Of a DNA stretch of 14,861 bases, positions 7,450-14,861 are shown in pieces. Numbering within the stretch: position 1 is the first letter of the stretch; each line of letters begins with the position of its first letter. The position numbers and the translations under genes were made by a program. The stretch covers positions 1,830-16,690 of the forward strand of contig DLCS01000161.1 of the NCBI GenBank assembly GCA_002480735.1, written 5' to 3'. The notes below the pieces were generated by a model, which was not told where the DNA came from, made no database searches, and saw nothing but the letters and a program-made list of their open reading frames with translations. Source of the stretch: Bacillaceae bacterium UBA7792. Its GTDB lineage: Bacteria > Bacillota > Bacilli > Bacillales > Cytobacillaceae.

Positions 7450-7490
7450 ATCCGAATATTTTAACGTTAATATATCATTATTATCCGGAT
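7450..7490 (-). promoter_or_regulatory. PurBox operator of purR
   Basis: Two inverted half-sites: ATCCGGATAAT on the minus strand (7490-7480) and ATCCGAATATT on the plus strand (7450-7460). Each extended half matches 11 of 13 positions of the PurR pattern AWWWCCGAACWWT. Taken as 14-mers they are separated by 17 bp, the spacing known for B. subtilis PurBoxes. One half sits in the spacer of the purR promoter, so bound PurR would block transcription of purR-ridA. Confidence 0.78.
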
Positions 7491-7498
7491 TTAATCAA
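7469..7498 (-). promoter_or_regulatory. Sigma-A promoter of purR
   Basis: TTGATT (7498-7493), an 18-nt spacer and TATATT (7474-7469). The -35 overlaps the last codons of ispE, and the spacer contains one PurBox half. The leader would be about 25 nt. Confidence 0.6.
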
Positions 7499-8360
7499 GG
7501 GTATGTCTGTCACCCAACATTCTTACGGCAAAAACCTGATCACAAAACCCTCTTAACCCATTGTATAGACGATGCATTCTTGAATCATGCTGTACTAGTG
7601 CAAACACTGTTGGACCACTTCCACTCATAAGAACGGCATCTGCCCCGAATCGATACATTTGCTCCTTAATTTGGGCTACCTCAGGATACATCTTTAACGT
7701 AACTCCCTCGAGAACATTCCCGACCTGCTGACACACTCCGTCAAAGTCATTTCTTCGAATGGCTTCGATCATGGAATTTGTGTCCGGATGAGAAATATGC
7801 TCCACATTTAAGCGCCTGTAGACATCGGCGGTTGAAACCCCGATTAACGGTTTTGCAAGAACAACCCAGCAGTTAGGGGGAGCGGGCAATGGCATAATTA
7901 TTTCCCCTCTCCCTTTTGCTAGCGCCGTTCCACCATAGACGCAAAATGACACATCAGAGCCGATTTCTGCTCCAAGCACAGCAAGCTCATCCAAGTTTAA
8001 TCCAAGCTTCCATAGCCTGTTAAGACCTCTTAAGGTCGCAGCTGCATCACTGCTTCCACCCGCAAGGCCGGCCGCAACAGGGATTGTTTTTTCAATGTTG
8101 ATTTGAACGCCATGCTGAACTTGAAACCTGTCTTTAAGAAGTATGGCTGCTTGATAAGCCAAGTTACGTTGATCATCTGGAACAAAGCGATTCTGTGATG
8201 TCACACGAATCACATTCTCGTCCAGCCAAGTTAACTCAATCCGATCAGCAAGATCAATGGTTGTCATGATCATTTCAACCTCATGATAGCCATCTGGACG
8301 TTTATGTAAAACATCTAATGTCAAATTTATTTTCGCTGGTGCTTTCATTAAGACCTTCAA
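7491..8360 (-). CDS. ispE: 4-diphosphocytidyl-2-C-methyl-D-erythritol kinase
   Basis: IspE phosphorylates CDP-methylerythritol in the MEP pathway to isoprenoids. It is a GHMP kinase: KAPAKINL (6-13) with catalytic K10, the ATP loop [15 protein letters not shown] (94-108), [11 protein letters not shown] with catalytic D136, and the C-terminal [12 protein letters not shown]. Start chosen: TTG at 8360, giving [12 protein letters not shown], exactly the spacing of B. subtilis (MRILEKAPAKIN) and a total of 289 residues, the same length. AGGTGG lies 5 nt upstream. A GTG at 8369 would begin inside that ribosome-binding site, and an ATG at 8348 would lose the family's N-terminus. It follows sspF across a terminator and ends 53 nt before purR. 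Confidence 0.95.
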   Translation of the reverse strand: MKVLMKAPAKINLTLDVLHKRPDGYHEVEMIMTTIDLADRIELTWLDENVIRVTSQNRFVPDDQRNLAYQAAILLKDRFQVQHGVQINIEKTIPVAAGLAGGSSDAAATLRGLNRLWKLGLNLDELAVLGAEIGSDVSFCVYGGTALAKGRGEIIMPLPAPPNCWVVLAKPLIGVSTADVYRRLNVEHISHPDTNSMIEAIRRNDFDGVCQQVGNVLEGVTLKMYPEVAQIKEQMYRFGADAVLMSGSGPTVFALVQHDSRMHRLYNGLRGFCDQVFAVRMLGDRHTLD

Positions 8361-8528
8361 GATTTCCACCTACTCAAGCATTCTTCTGATAGTAAATACA
8401 GAAAAACCCATCCATTCATTTTATTGTCCTATTTTACCACAAAACAACTGATGTAAGACGTGCTCTTCTTGACTTTTTATAAACAGAAGCATATACACCC
8501 TGAACAGCACGTATAATACCAAAGCAAA

Positions 8529-8550
8529 AGCCGGAGCGATAGCCCCGACT
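8529..8550 (-). terminator. Terminator of sspF
   Basis: Minus-strand AGTCGGGGC (8550-8542) pairs with GCTCCGGCT (8537-8529) over nine pairs including two G-T, with a 4-nt loop, followed by TTTTGCTTT. It lies about 45 nt after the sspF stop. The 168 nt between it and ispE show a TAAAAT -10-like box but no convincing -35. Confidence 0.8.
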
Positions 8551-8594
8551 TTAACGTAGTGAATCTGCTTAAATTGACTGGTAAGTCTTAAGAG

Positions 8595-8771
8595 TTATCG
8601 CTTGTTTCTTAATTGTTGTTCAGCTATTTCGATGGCGCGCTTTACCATATTACCGGCGTCTCTCGCCCGGATACCGCCCCAACCCTCTTTTTGAACGACA
8701 TCATAAAAGCCTAACTCCTTAGCAAGCTCCTCTTTTAAGCCCTCTGACATTACTCCTCGTCTTCTGCCCAA
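8595..8771 (-). CDS. sspF: Small acid-soluble spore protein SspF (alpha/beta-type-like)
   Basis: This short gene encodes 58 residues matching B. subtilis Ssp[21 protein letters not shown] at the start, then [19 protein letters not shown] and [10 protein letters not shown]. The [19 protein letters not shown] segment is the DNA-binding helix motif typical of alpha/beta-type SASPs, which coat spore DNA. Start: TTG at 8771, with AAGGAG 9 nt upstream; an internal ATG at codon 8 would remove the conserved GRRRG. The protein is 3 residues shorter at the C-terminus than I recall for B. subtilis. A sigma-G promoter lies 33-62 nt upstream, in keeping with late forespore expression, and its own terminator follows. 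Confidence 0.95.
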   Translation of the reverse strand: MGRRRGVMSEGLKEELAKELGFYDVVQKEGWGGIRARDAGNMVKRAIEIAEQQLRNKR

Positions 8772-8803
8772 AACGAACAGCTCCTTTCTTCACCACGTAT
8801 CCT

Positions 8804-8833
8804 TAGTATGAAGTATGAAGCAGTGAATCATAA
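8804..8833 (-). promoter_or_regulatory. Sigma-G promoter of sspF
   Basis: TTATG (8833-8829), an exact 18-nt spacer and CATACTA (8810-8804). The sigma-G pattern GHATR-N18-CATNHTA is met at every position but the first G. The -10 is flanked by a near copy, CATACTT, 9 nt upstream. Confidence 0.75.
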
Positions 8834-8887
8834 GAGCCTAATTTATCCTATCCATCCAAATTGGAACCTTTGATTATCGATGTCTCT

Positions 8888-8924
8888 AAAAAAAATAAAA
8901 AGCAGCAAACCTCTGTTCACTGCT
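8888..8924 (-). terminator. Terminator of veg
   Basis: AGCAGTGAAC (8924-8915) pairs with GTTTGCTGCT (8910-8901) over ten pairs including two G-T, with loop AGAG, followed by TTTTTATTTTTTTT. A strong intrinsic terminator 20 nt after the veg stop. Confidence 0.92.
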
Positions 8925-8944
8925 CGTAAATAAATATAGACTTC

Positions 8945-9208
8945 CTAGCTTAACGCTACTTGTCCTGTTGTATCTTCATAGAAGGTAATCTGAACCGTTT
9001 CTGTTAGTACATCTGCATAGCTGTAAGATACACGTTCGAATGCATTTTCATCCTGATCTAGTTCAATCACAAACACAGAAGGATAAGTTTCCGCTAAAAT
9101 ACCAGAGCGTTCAATCGTTTTCCTACGACCACCATTTGCCCTTAATAATAATCTTTTTCCCAAATTTGAATCAAGGGCCTTCTTAATATCAATTAACGTT
9201 TTTGTCAT
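8945..9208 (-). CDS. veg: Veg protein (biofilm-related, highly expressed)
   Basis: The 87-residue protein matches Veg of B. subtilis, a small cytoplasmic protein made at high level in growth and reported to stimulate biofilm gene expression. Recognisable segments are [20 protein letters not shown] and [20 protein letters not shown], followed by [16 protein letters not shown]. The ATG at 9208 is chosen; the in-frame GTG 9 nt earlier is part of the Shine-Dalgarno GAGGTGG, whose arrangement (TAGTGAGGTGG then ATG) resembles the B. subtilis veg start region. Two tandem strong sigma-A promoters stand upstream and a strong terminator follows, so it is a monocistronic, abundant transcript. The C-terminal tail (DTTGQVALS) differs from B. 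subtilis. Confidence 0.95.
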   Translation of the reverse strand: MTKTLIDIKKALDSNLGKRLLLRANGGRRKTIERSGILAETYPSVFVIELDQDENAFERVSYSYADVLTETVQITFYEDTTGQVALS

Positions 9209-9229
9209 TCGGTCCACCTCACTATGTTA

Positions 9230-9258
9230 AGTATATCACACTGACATAATTTAGTCAA
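9230..9258 (-). promoter_or_regulatory. Proximal sigma-A promoter of veg
   Basis: TTGACT (9258-9253), a 17-nt spacer and TATACT (9235-9230), one base off consensus in each box. The start near 9223 leaves a leader of only about 15 nt, like the well-known B. subtilis veg promoter. Confidence 0.88.
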
Positions 9259-9270
9259 ACAAAAATATAA

Positions 9271-9300
9271 ATTATAACAGTGTTTAAATTTAGTTGTCAA
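9271..9300 (-). promoter_or_regulatory. Distal sigma-A promoter of veg
   Basis: TTGACA (9300-9295), an 18-nt spacer and TATAAT (9276-9271): both hexamers are perfect. Very AT-rich DNA with A runs lies upstream (9301-9350) and may act as an UP element. The remaining 9301-9425 holds no gene. Confidence 0.82.
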
Positions 9301-9425
9301 TATATTTTATTCCACATTTTTTTCTAATTTTCTACATTAATATAATTTCCTATTTTGACAAGAATATGTATGGCGCCCCAAAATACTTTAGAGGCGGCTT
9401 TAGGATGATGAAATTACAAGAATAA

Positions 9426-9460
9426 AATCCGGAGGGAAAGCATAACATTCCCACCAGATT
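9426..9460 (-). terminator. Terminator of yabG
   Basis: AATCTGGTGGGAA (9460-9448) pairs with TTCCCTCCGGATT (9438-9426) over twelve of thirteen positions, with one T/T mismatch and one G-T, around a 9-nt loop, followed by TTATTCTTG. The only hairpin in the 295-nt gap between yabG and veg. Confidence 0.75.
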
Positions 9461-9503
9461 ACAAATGACGATAAAAAGCGAGGGAGGAATTTTGTCGAAA
9501 AGT

Positions 9504-10379
9504 TTATTCCTTTTCCACATTAAATGGCATTCCTGTTCTGAGGATCCCTTTTGTTTCAATCCCGCCGAGTCCTTTTTCCCCTGTTAATGTGTTTCTTAAA
9601 ACATCCCAGACATTAATCCTCTCCATAAAGGGTGTAAAGCTAATCTTTGCCACAATATAAACGGGATCCAAGGCGTGAATATTAATACGGGAAGGGGAAC
9701 TGGCAAAATTAGCCCCCGCATGAATTAATGACTCAAAATGAGACTGACATGCACCCGCAAAGATGACCAGCTGATCCAAATTAGGAATCATTCTCCTCGC
9801 CTCTCTCACGGTTTGTACAAAATACTTCGAATGCCGATATGCATTAATATCCCCAATCTCACCCTTGGATTTCGAGTAGGCATCATGGCCGGTAATAACT
9901 AAAATATCAGGACGATAATACTCGATCAGCTGATGTATTTTGTTCGGCATTTCTTTTTCACTGCAATGAATCCCTGTAACCGGAATCCCAATTTTCTCAT
10001 ATAGGTCCAAGCATTTTCTTAAATAAGATGGGTCACCATCTATATGAAGAACGCGACCTGGAAGCTGAAAGTAGTTGATCTTCTTTTTATAGCCATCTGT
10101 TGAATCATATTCTTGCTTCTCTCTTAACAAATTCATTTCTTGTTGAAATAAACGATAGGATTGCTCCTCGAGAGACCGAAATTCCCGTGACCTTTCATTC
10201 CTCGTCGATTGGTCTATAACGATTAGATCCTTATAGGGAGCATCTGCGATTAACCGAAAATCTTCCCCATACAGTATGGCTATTTTATTTCCATTCTCTG
10301 TTCTTATATCGATTACTCGGAATAGAATATCACATTTATAGGATATTCTTCCGACAACATCCATGAGGTTTATCGTCAC
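9504..10379 (-). CDS. yabG: Sporulation-specific protease YabG
   Basis: YabG is a mother-cell protease that processes spore coat proteins in B. subtilis (peptidase family U57). The 291-residue product aligns along its length with the 290-residue B. subtilis YabG: an N-terminal SH3-like region (VVGRISYKCDILFRV), LREKQEY at 85-91, DILVITGHDAYSK at 158-170, and FAGACQSHFESLIHAGANFA at 207-226, then SFTPFMERINVW. H165 and C211 are the proposed catalytic pair in the family. Start: GTG at 10379 with GGAG 9 nt upstream, which reproduces the family N-terminal length; an ATG five codons in is the alternative. A sigma-K-like promoter is seen upstream and a terminator downstream, so it is probably transcribed alone, late in the mother cell. 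Confidence 0.95.
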   Translation of the reverse strand: MTINLMDVVGRISYKCDILFRVIDIRTENGNKIAILYGEDFRLIADAPYKDLIVIDQSTRNERSREFRSLEEQSYRLFQQEMNLLREKQEYDSTDGYKKKINYFQLPGRVLHIDGDPSYLRKCLDLYEKIGIPVTGIHCSEKEMPNKIHQLIEYYRPDILVITGHDAYSKSKGEIGDINAYRHSKYFVQTVREARRMIPNLDQLVIFAGACQSHFESLIHAGANFASSPSRINIHALDPVYIVAKISFTPFMERINVWDVLRNTLTGEKGLGGIETKGILRTGMPFNVEKE

Positions 10380-10475
10380 TAAAGGTCACTCCAATTAGCC
10401 CAATAGGGCCTACTAAATTCATGCTCCTCAAAAAAGAAGCTAAGTCAGAATGAAAAATCAAGATCGTTTCTTTTT

Positions 10476-10504
10476 CAAAATATGCATGAATCCTAGTACA
10501 TGTG
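10476..10504 (-). promoter_or_regulatory. Sigma-K-like promoter of yabG
   Basis: CAC (10504-10502), a 17-nt spacer and CATATTTTG (10484-10476). The sigma-K pattern is MAC-N16-17-CATANNNTA; only the last -10 base differs. The leader would be about 90 nt, rather long. yabG is sigma-K dependent in B. subtilis, which supports the reading. Confidence 0.45.
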
Positions 10505-10520
10505 CCTTAGAAAGAAGCAT

Positions 10521-11967
<1,447 letters not shown>

Positions 11968-12032
11968 ACTTCCTCCCGGACCTATAGGTACTTACCACCT
12001 TAAAAATATTTTCGTAAAAAATGATAAAAAAC

Positions 12033-12061
12033 TGAAACAATTTTGTAATGTTGTACGTCTA
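12033..12061 (+). promoter_or_regulatory. ECF-sigma promoter (SigM/SigX/SigW type) directed antisense into yabE
   Basis: On the plus strand TGAAAC (12033-12038), a 17-nt spacer and CGTCTA (12056-12061) match the cell-envelope-stress ECF consensus TGAAAC-N16-17-CGTC exactly. Transcription would begin near 12067 and run into the 3' end of yabE on the opposite strand. No plus-strand gene follows. In B. subtilis an antisense RNA to yabE made by sigma-X and sigma-M is known; this looks like its counterpart. Confidence 0.75.
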
Positions 12062-12091
12062 TATAAGTGTAATAGAAAATACAAGAAAATC

Positions 12092-12117
12092 AAAAAAAGC
12101 AGAGAGAAATTCTCTGC
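12092..12117 (-). terminator. Terminator of yabE
   Basis: GCAGAGA (12117-12111) pairs with TCTCTGC (12105-12099), loop ATTTC, followed by seven T. It lies 27 nt after the yabE stop. On the plus strand the stem is followed by CCATTAAAAT, so it should not stop the antisense transcript. Confidence 0.92.
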
Positions 12118-12144
12118 CCATTAAAATATAACATATTCGCTAGT

Positions 12145-13326
12145 TTATTCTAAAATCTTAATCAATACTTTTTTTCTTCCCCATCGGTAAGCATCCGATT
12201 TAGAGGCAAAGAAAACATCAATTTTATTTCCTTTTATTGCTGATCCAGTATCAGCAGCTATGGCATAGCCATACCCTTCAACAAAAACCTTAGTTCCTAG
12301 CGGAATAACACTCGGGTCGACAGCAATTATTTTTGCATTCGGGTTTGCTTTTAGGTTAAATCCTGTAGCCGTTCTTCCAGAACAGCCGTTGCAATTGGCG
12401 GTATAAGCTGTTGAGCTTACATAGAATTCCTTAACCGCATTCACGCTTCCACGGGAAACGGTTTGCGTGGTGGTCTTTGTACCAACTGCCACAACCTTAT
12501 CACGTTTTTCTTTCATAGTAGATTCTCTTAGAAGTTTTCGTGATACTTCTTCACCATTTTCTAAGATCACTTCGTATTCCTTTTTCACGAGACCTTCTTG
12601 ACCACTGGATATGGTTTTTTCTGTTCCTTTAGCAAGCGTATGATCTTTCTTTGTCACAACAGCAAATTTAATTGGTTCTTCCACTACATCGGTGACTTTT
12701 TCAACTCGAATGACGTTAACTTTAGTCTTTTCATTTACTTGTTCTTCAAGACTTGGCTCAACACGGTCTAATTCATTTAGTGTGATTCCTTGTTGTAATA
12801 AAAAGTCAGCGACCGTAGTCGAAGTGGACCATACCTGTTTTTCTGCTCCACCGTCTAAGACGGTAACAGAAAATGCTCTATCGATCTGTACGATTAAATT
12901 GTGCTTAACTTTTGTATCTACTGTAGGTTGAACCTTATCATGCTCGCTTAAGGAAATATTTTGTTCTTTTAAGAACGCTTCCACGGTTTTAGCTGTCGTC
13001 CAGATTTGCTTCTTTTCGTTTCCTTGAACCATTTGAACCTGTTTTGCTGGTTTCCATACAATCTTTTGGTTGTTCTTAACCTTCGTGTTCTCTGATGGAG
13101 ACACATAGTCTTCTGAGTGAAGTGATATATCTAATTCTGCAAATATTTCTTTGACGGTGGTTGCATGTGTTTTAATCGTCTCTTCTTGACCATCAAGTGT
13201 TATAGCTACTGTTTTTTTCGTAGTTTCGTAGAATAGAAAGCCTACTGCTGCAGAAAATACTACGAAACTAGCGATGATGATCATCCATTTCTTTTTACTC
13301 AAAGACTGGGAAAACAGGTTTTTCAT
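12145..13326 (-). CDS. yabE: Cell-wall protein YabE (DUF348, G5 and 3D domains; RpfB-like)
   Basis: The 393-residue protein has a short cytoplasmic N-terminus, one membrane or uncleaved signal segment (about 14-33, MIIIASFVVFSAAVGFLFY), three DUF348 repeats (about 38-80, 96-138 and 152-193, each with a TVxxxL/TTVxEI-type core), a G5 domain (about 205-287) and a C-terminal 3D domain (about 305-391). The 3D motif Asp residues are visible: D337 (AVDPSVIPLGT), D359 (AADTGSAIKG) and D370 (KIDVFF). Such proteins are related to resuscitation-promoting factors and probably cut or remodel peptidoglycan. It is shorter than the B. subtilis protein as I recall it (437). A perfect-hexamer sigma-A promoter is upstream. 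The start is uncertain: AGGAGG lies 23 nt before this ATG but 8 nt before an in-frame ATC at 13341. Confidence 0.93.
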   Translation of the reverse strand: MKNLFSQSLSKKKWMIIIASFVVFSAAVGFLFYETTKKTVAITLDGQEETIKTHATTVKEIFAELDISLHSEDYVSPSENTKVKNNQKIVWKPAKQVQMVQGNEKKQIWTTAKTVEAFLKEQNISLSEHDKVQPTVDTKVKHNLIVQIDRAFSVTVLDGGAEKQVWSTSTTVADFLLQQGITLNELDRVEPSLEEQVNEKTKVNVIRVEKVTDVVEEPIKFAVVTKKDHTLAKGTEKTISSGQEGLVKKEYEVILENGEEVSRKLLRESTMKEKRDKVVAVGTKTTTQTVSRGSVNAVKEFYVSSTAYTANCNGCSGRTATGFNLKANPNAKIIAVDPSVIPLGTKVFVEGYGYAIAADTGSAIKGNKIDVFFASKSDAYRWGRKKVLIKILE

Positions 13327-13349
13327 GTTTTCGATTACGATGAAAAACG

Positions 13350-13355
13350 CCTCCT
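13350..13355 (-). promoter_or_regulatory. Shine-Dalgarno of yabE at unusual distance
   Basis: AGGAGG is 23 nt from the ATG at 13326. Between them GTTTTTC (13348-13342) can pair with GAAAAC (13332-13327), one base bulged, around a 9-nt loop. Folding would bring the site next to the ATG; otherwise initiation would be at a non-AUG codon. Confidence 0.6.
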
Positions 13356-13368
13356 TCTCTCTCGAGTG

Positions 13369-13398
13369 ATTATATAGAACTTAACCTGCGGATGTCAA
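13369..13398 (-). promoter_or_regulatory. Sigma-A promoter of yabE
   Basis: TTGACA (13398-13393), an 18-nt spacer and TATAAT (13374-13369); both hexamers are perfect. Transcription would begin near 13362, only a few bases before the Shine-Dalgarno. The rest of the 238-nt gap to tatD (13399-13564) shows no gene and no clear tatD terminator. Confidence 0.85.
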
Positions 13399-13564
13399 CC
13401 CTTCACTTTCCCCGAACATATTCCCTATTATGCAAAATAGTCTGAGAAAAAGTAAAGAGAGACTTCTCGACATGGTTATCCTATGAAGAAAAGGAGACAT
13501 GTAGAACTTTTTGGAATTAGAATTTAATTGGACAAGCATCTATGTAATTCGACATCATTCTTTA

Positions 13565-14332
13565 TCACTTTATGCCGAATAATTTCTTCGCATTTAAGGT
13601 TGTTTGTTTCGCTACCTCTTCGTATGAAATCCCTTTTAGTAACGCAATTTGTTCCGCTACAAGCTTCACATAGCCTGGTTCATTTCGCTTCCCCCGATAA
13701 GGGTGGGGAGCTAGATAAGGGCAATCTGTTTCTATTAATAGCTTCTCAAGGGGAACCGCTTCTGCCACTTCCTTCGGCTTTTTCGCATTCTTGAAGGTAA
13801 CAGGGCCCCCTAATGAAATGAGGAAGTTCATTTCAAGGCATTCACGGGCAATTTCCACGCTTCCGCTGAAGCAATGCATGATCCCCCCAACCGCTTCTGC
13901 CCCTTCTTCTCTCAAAATCTCAACAATATCAGCAGTTGCTTCACGATTATGGATAACGATGGGCAGCTTCACTTTTTTAGCAAGCTGTATTTGCTTGCGA
14001 AATACTTCTTTTTGGATATCCTTTGGCGACTTATCCCAATAATAGTCGAGCCCCATTTCACCAATTGCAACGACTTTTGGATGGGATGATAATTCCTCGA
14101 TCCAAGCTAAGTCCTCATCCGTCATATCAATCGCATCAACGGGATGCCAGCCTATACTTGCATACATAAAATCATATGTATCAACGAGCTCCATCGCTTT
14201 CGTAATGGTCGGACGGTCAAAGCCAACTACAACAATATTTTCTACTCCCTCGCTTTGTGCTCTAGCAATGACTTCTTCTAAATCTTCCTCAAATTGCTCT
14301 GCGTTTAAATGGGCATGTGTGTCGAATAACAT
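13565..14332 (-). CDS. tatD: TatD family metal-dependent deoxyribonuclease (YabD)
   Basis: TatD-family proteins are TIM-barrel metal hydrolases with 3'-5' exonuclease activity in characterised members. The 255-residue protein is almost identical in pattern to B. subtilis YabD: MLFDTHAHLNAEQF with H6 and H8, GEMGLDYYWD with E92, IVIHNRE with H128, IMHCFSGS with H153 and LIETDCPYLAPHPYRGKRNE with D203, which together form the two-metal centre. ATG at 14332 has AAGGAGC 6 nt upstream. A sigma-A-like promoter (14355-14383) gives a leader of about 16 nt. It follows metG, which ends at a strong terminator, so tatD is transcribed separately. Substrate in the cell is not shown by the sequence. Confidence 0.97.
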   Translation of the reverse strand: MLFDTHAHLNAEQFEEDLEEVIARAQSEGVENIVVVGFDRPTITKAMELVDTYDFMYASIGWHPVDAIDMTDEDLAWIEELSSHPKVVAIGEMGLDYYWDKSPKDIQKEVFRKQIQLAKKVKLPIVIHNREATADIVEILREEGAEAVGGIMHCFSGSVEIARECLEMNFLISLGGPVTFKNAKKPKEVAEAVPLEKLLIETDCPYLAPHPYRGKRNEPGYVKLVAEQIALLKGISYEEVAKQTTLNAKKLFGIK

Positions 14333-14354
14333 CTAAAAGCTCCTTACATTTCAA

Positions 14355-14383
14355 ATATTATTTTTTTATGTCATTCTTATCAA
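14355..14383 (-). promoter_or_regulatory. Sigma-A-like promoter of tatD
   Basis: TTGATA (14383-14378), a 17-nt spacer and TAATAT (14360-14355). The -35 is good; the -10 matches four of six bases. Start expected near 14348. Confidence 0.55.
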
Positions 14384-14592
14384 TTTGGTTATATTTTATT
14401 TAAAAATACAATTGTTATATTCATATAGCGGTGATTTTTTTCGAAAGCTATTGTTATCTAAGTTATATTCTTAGCCTTACTCGTGTGTCTATACTTGTTT
14501 AATTCGGTATGAAAACAATTGTGAACGTATGCATATAAGGTAATATGCAGCTCAACAACAAAGCAGCACAGAACTATTTTTATAAAAGAAAA

Positions 14593-14640
14593 ACATAGAA
14601 ATGTTTCACGTGTAACATTATACAGGAAACATTTCTATGT
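14593..14640 (-). terminator. Terminator of metG
   Basis: A perfect 15-bp stem: ACATAGAAATGTTTC (14640-14626) with GAAACATTTCTATGT (14607-14593), an 18-nt loop, followed by TTTTCTTTTATAAAAA. It starts 12 nt after the metG stop. Its second arm and loop contain the parS-like sequence. Confidence 0.88.
14602..14617. promoter_or_regulatory. parS-like ParB (Spo0J) binding site
   Basis: TGTTTCACGTGTAACA matches 15 of 16 positions of the bacterial parS consensus TGTTNCACGTGAAACA; only A12 is T. The central CACGTG is intact. ParB nucleates on such sites and spreads, helping origin segregation with ParA and SMC. The window is origin-proximal by synteny, where parS sites cluster. Confidence 0.72.
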
Positions 14641-14651
14641 ATTCATTTTGT

Positions 14652-14861
14652 CTATTTCACTCTTGCACCTAATGGGAGCTGTTCAGCAATCGTTGCCAAT
14701 GAAAGCTCTCCATCCTTTGAACCTGCTAGAATCATTCCCTGAGATAGCTCACCACGCAGCTTCACTGGCTTTAGATTGGTTACGCAAACGACCTTACGGC
14801 CAATCAGATCTTCAGGCTTGTAGTATTGAGCAATTCCTGAAACGACCTGGCGCTTCTCGTA
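14652..14861 (-). CDS. metG: Methionyl-tRNA synthetase, C-terminal tRNA-binding domain (cut by window edge)
   Basis: Only the last 69 residues are present; the catalytic part lies beyond the right edge. The fragment [20 protein letters not shown], then [20 protein letters not shown] and LAGSKDG, is the OB-fold tRNA-binding domain (Trbp111/EMAPII type) that ends long-form bacterial methionyl-tRNA synthetases, which charge tRNA-Met including the initiator. The same domain occurs alone as CsaA/YtpR-like proteins, but the ending [13 protein letters not shown] and the position before tatD and yabE make metG (metS of Bacillus) the likely identity. A strong terminator follows at once. Confidence 0.93.
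   Translation of the reverse strand, partial: YEKRQVVSGIAQYYKPEDLIGRKVVCVTNLKPVKLRGELSQGMILAGSKDGELSLATIAEQLPLGARVK

Larger units (their letters stand above)
14333..14651. other. Intergenic region between metG and tatD
   Basis: This 319-nt, AT-rich gap holds no open frame worth calling. From right to left it contains the metG terminator hairpin with a parS-like 16-mer (14593-14640), about 200 nt with no recognised element except a small inverted repeat GCATA/TATGC near 14530-14550, and the tatD promoter (14355-14383). Confidence 0.8.

Noticed and set aside
7480..7490. ATCCGGAT palindrome considered as a separate operator
   Set aside because: It is better explained as one half of the PurBox because the partner lies at the correct spacing.
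8361..8528. Search for an ispE promoter in the gap after the sspF terminator
   Set aside because: A TAAAAT box is present but no -35 at acceptable spacing, so no promoter is called.
9209..9217. GTG start extending Veg by three residues
   Set aside because: The GTG is within the Shine-Dalgarno GAGGTGG.
9350..9559. 69-codon minus-strand frame overlapping the yabG end
   Set aside because: It overlaps yabG in another frame, covers the yabG terminator and reads as low-complexity translation of non-coding DNA.
13412..13419. CCGAACAT, a single PurBox half-site upstream of yabE
   Set aside because: No inverted partner at the required distance; a lone 8-mer match is expected by chance.

Overview
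This window is a stretch of the origin-proximal chromosome of a spore-forming Bacillaceae (a Bacillus sensu lato lineage; the genus cannot be fixed from this sequence). Gene order and protein sequences match the classical Bacillus subtilis block metS - tatD(yabD) - yabE(rpfB) - rnmV - ksgA - yabG - veg - sspF - ispE - purR - ridA(yabJ) - spoVG - glmU(gcaD) - prs - ctc - spoVC(pth) - fin - mfd. Every protein gene lies on the minus strand, so transcription runs from high to low coordinates. Both ends are cut: the window opens inside mfd (N-terminal third present) and closes inside metG (last 69 residues present). No mobile element, CRISPR array, tRNA or rRNA is seen.

Right part (about 9200-14861), read in transcription order: the end of methionyl-tRNA synthetase with a strong terminator hairpin that also carries a parS-like 16-mer; the TatD-family deoxyribonuclease; the cell-wall protein YabE (DUF348/G5/3D domains) with its own sigma-A promoter; then the RNA-maturation pair rnmV (5S rRNA) and ksgA (16S rRNA), which overlap by 8 nt; then the sporulation protease yabG. 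A consensus ECF-sigma promoter on the plus strand lies just beyond the 3' end of yabE and points into it, as for the sigma-X/M antisense RNA known at yabE in B. subtilis.

Middle part (about 5700-9300): veg with tandem strong promoters, the small forespore protein gene sspF (TTG start), ispE (isoprenoid synthesis, TTG start), the purine regulator purR with a PurBox on its own promoter, ridA, and spoVG behind a good sigma-H promoter.

Left part (1-5700): glmU with a separate sigma-A promoter, then prs (PRPP synthase), ctc behind a sigma-B promoter, pth, the anti-sigma factor gene fin behind a sigma-F-like promoter, and mfd.

The genes are mostly housekeeping, but the spaces between them hold an unusually rich set of alternative sigma sites: candidates for sigma-A, B, F, G, H, K and ECF factors all occur in under 15 kb. 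No wholly new system was found. The least explained pieces are the yabE leader (Shine-Dalgarno 23 nt from the only ATG), a plus-strand mini-ORF with a perfect ribosome-binding site upstream of glmU, and the parS-like site inside the metG terminator.
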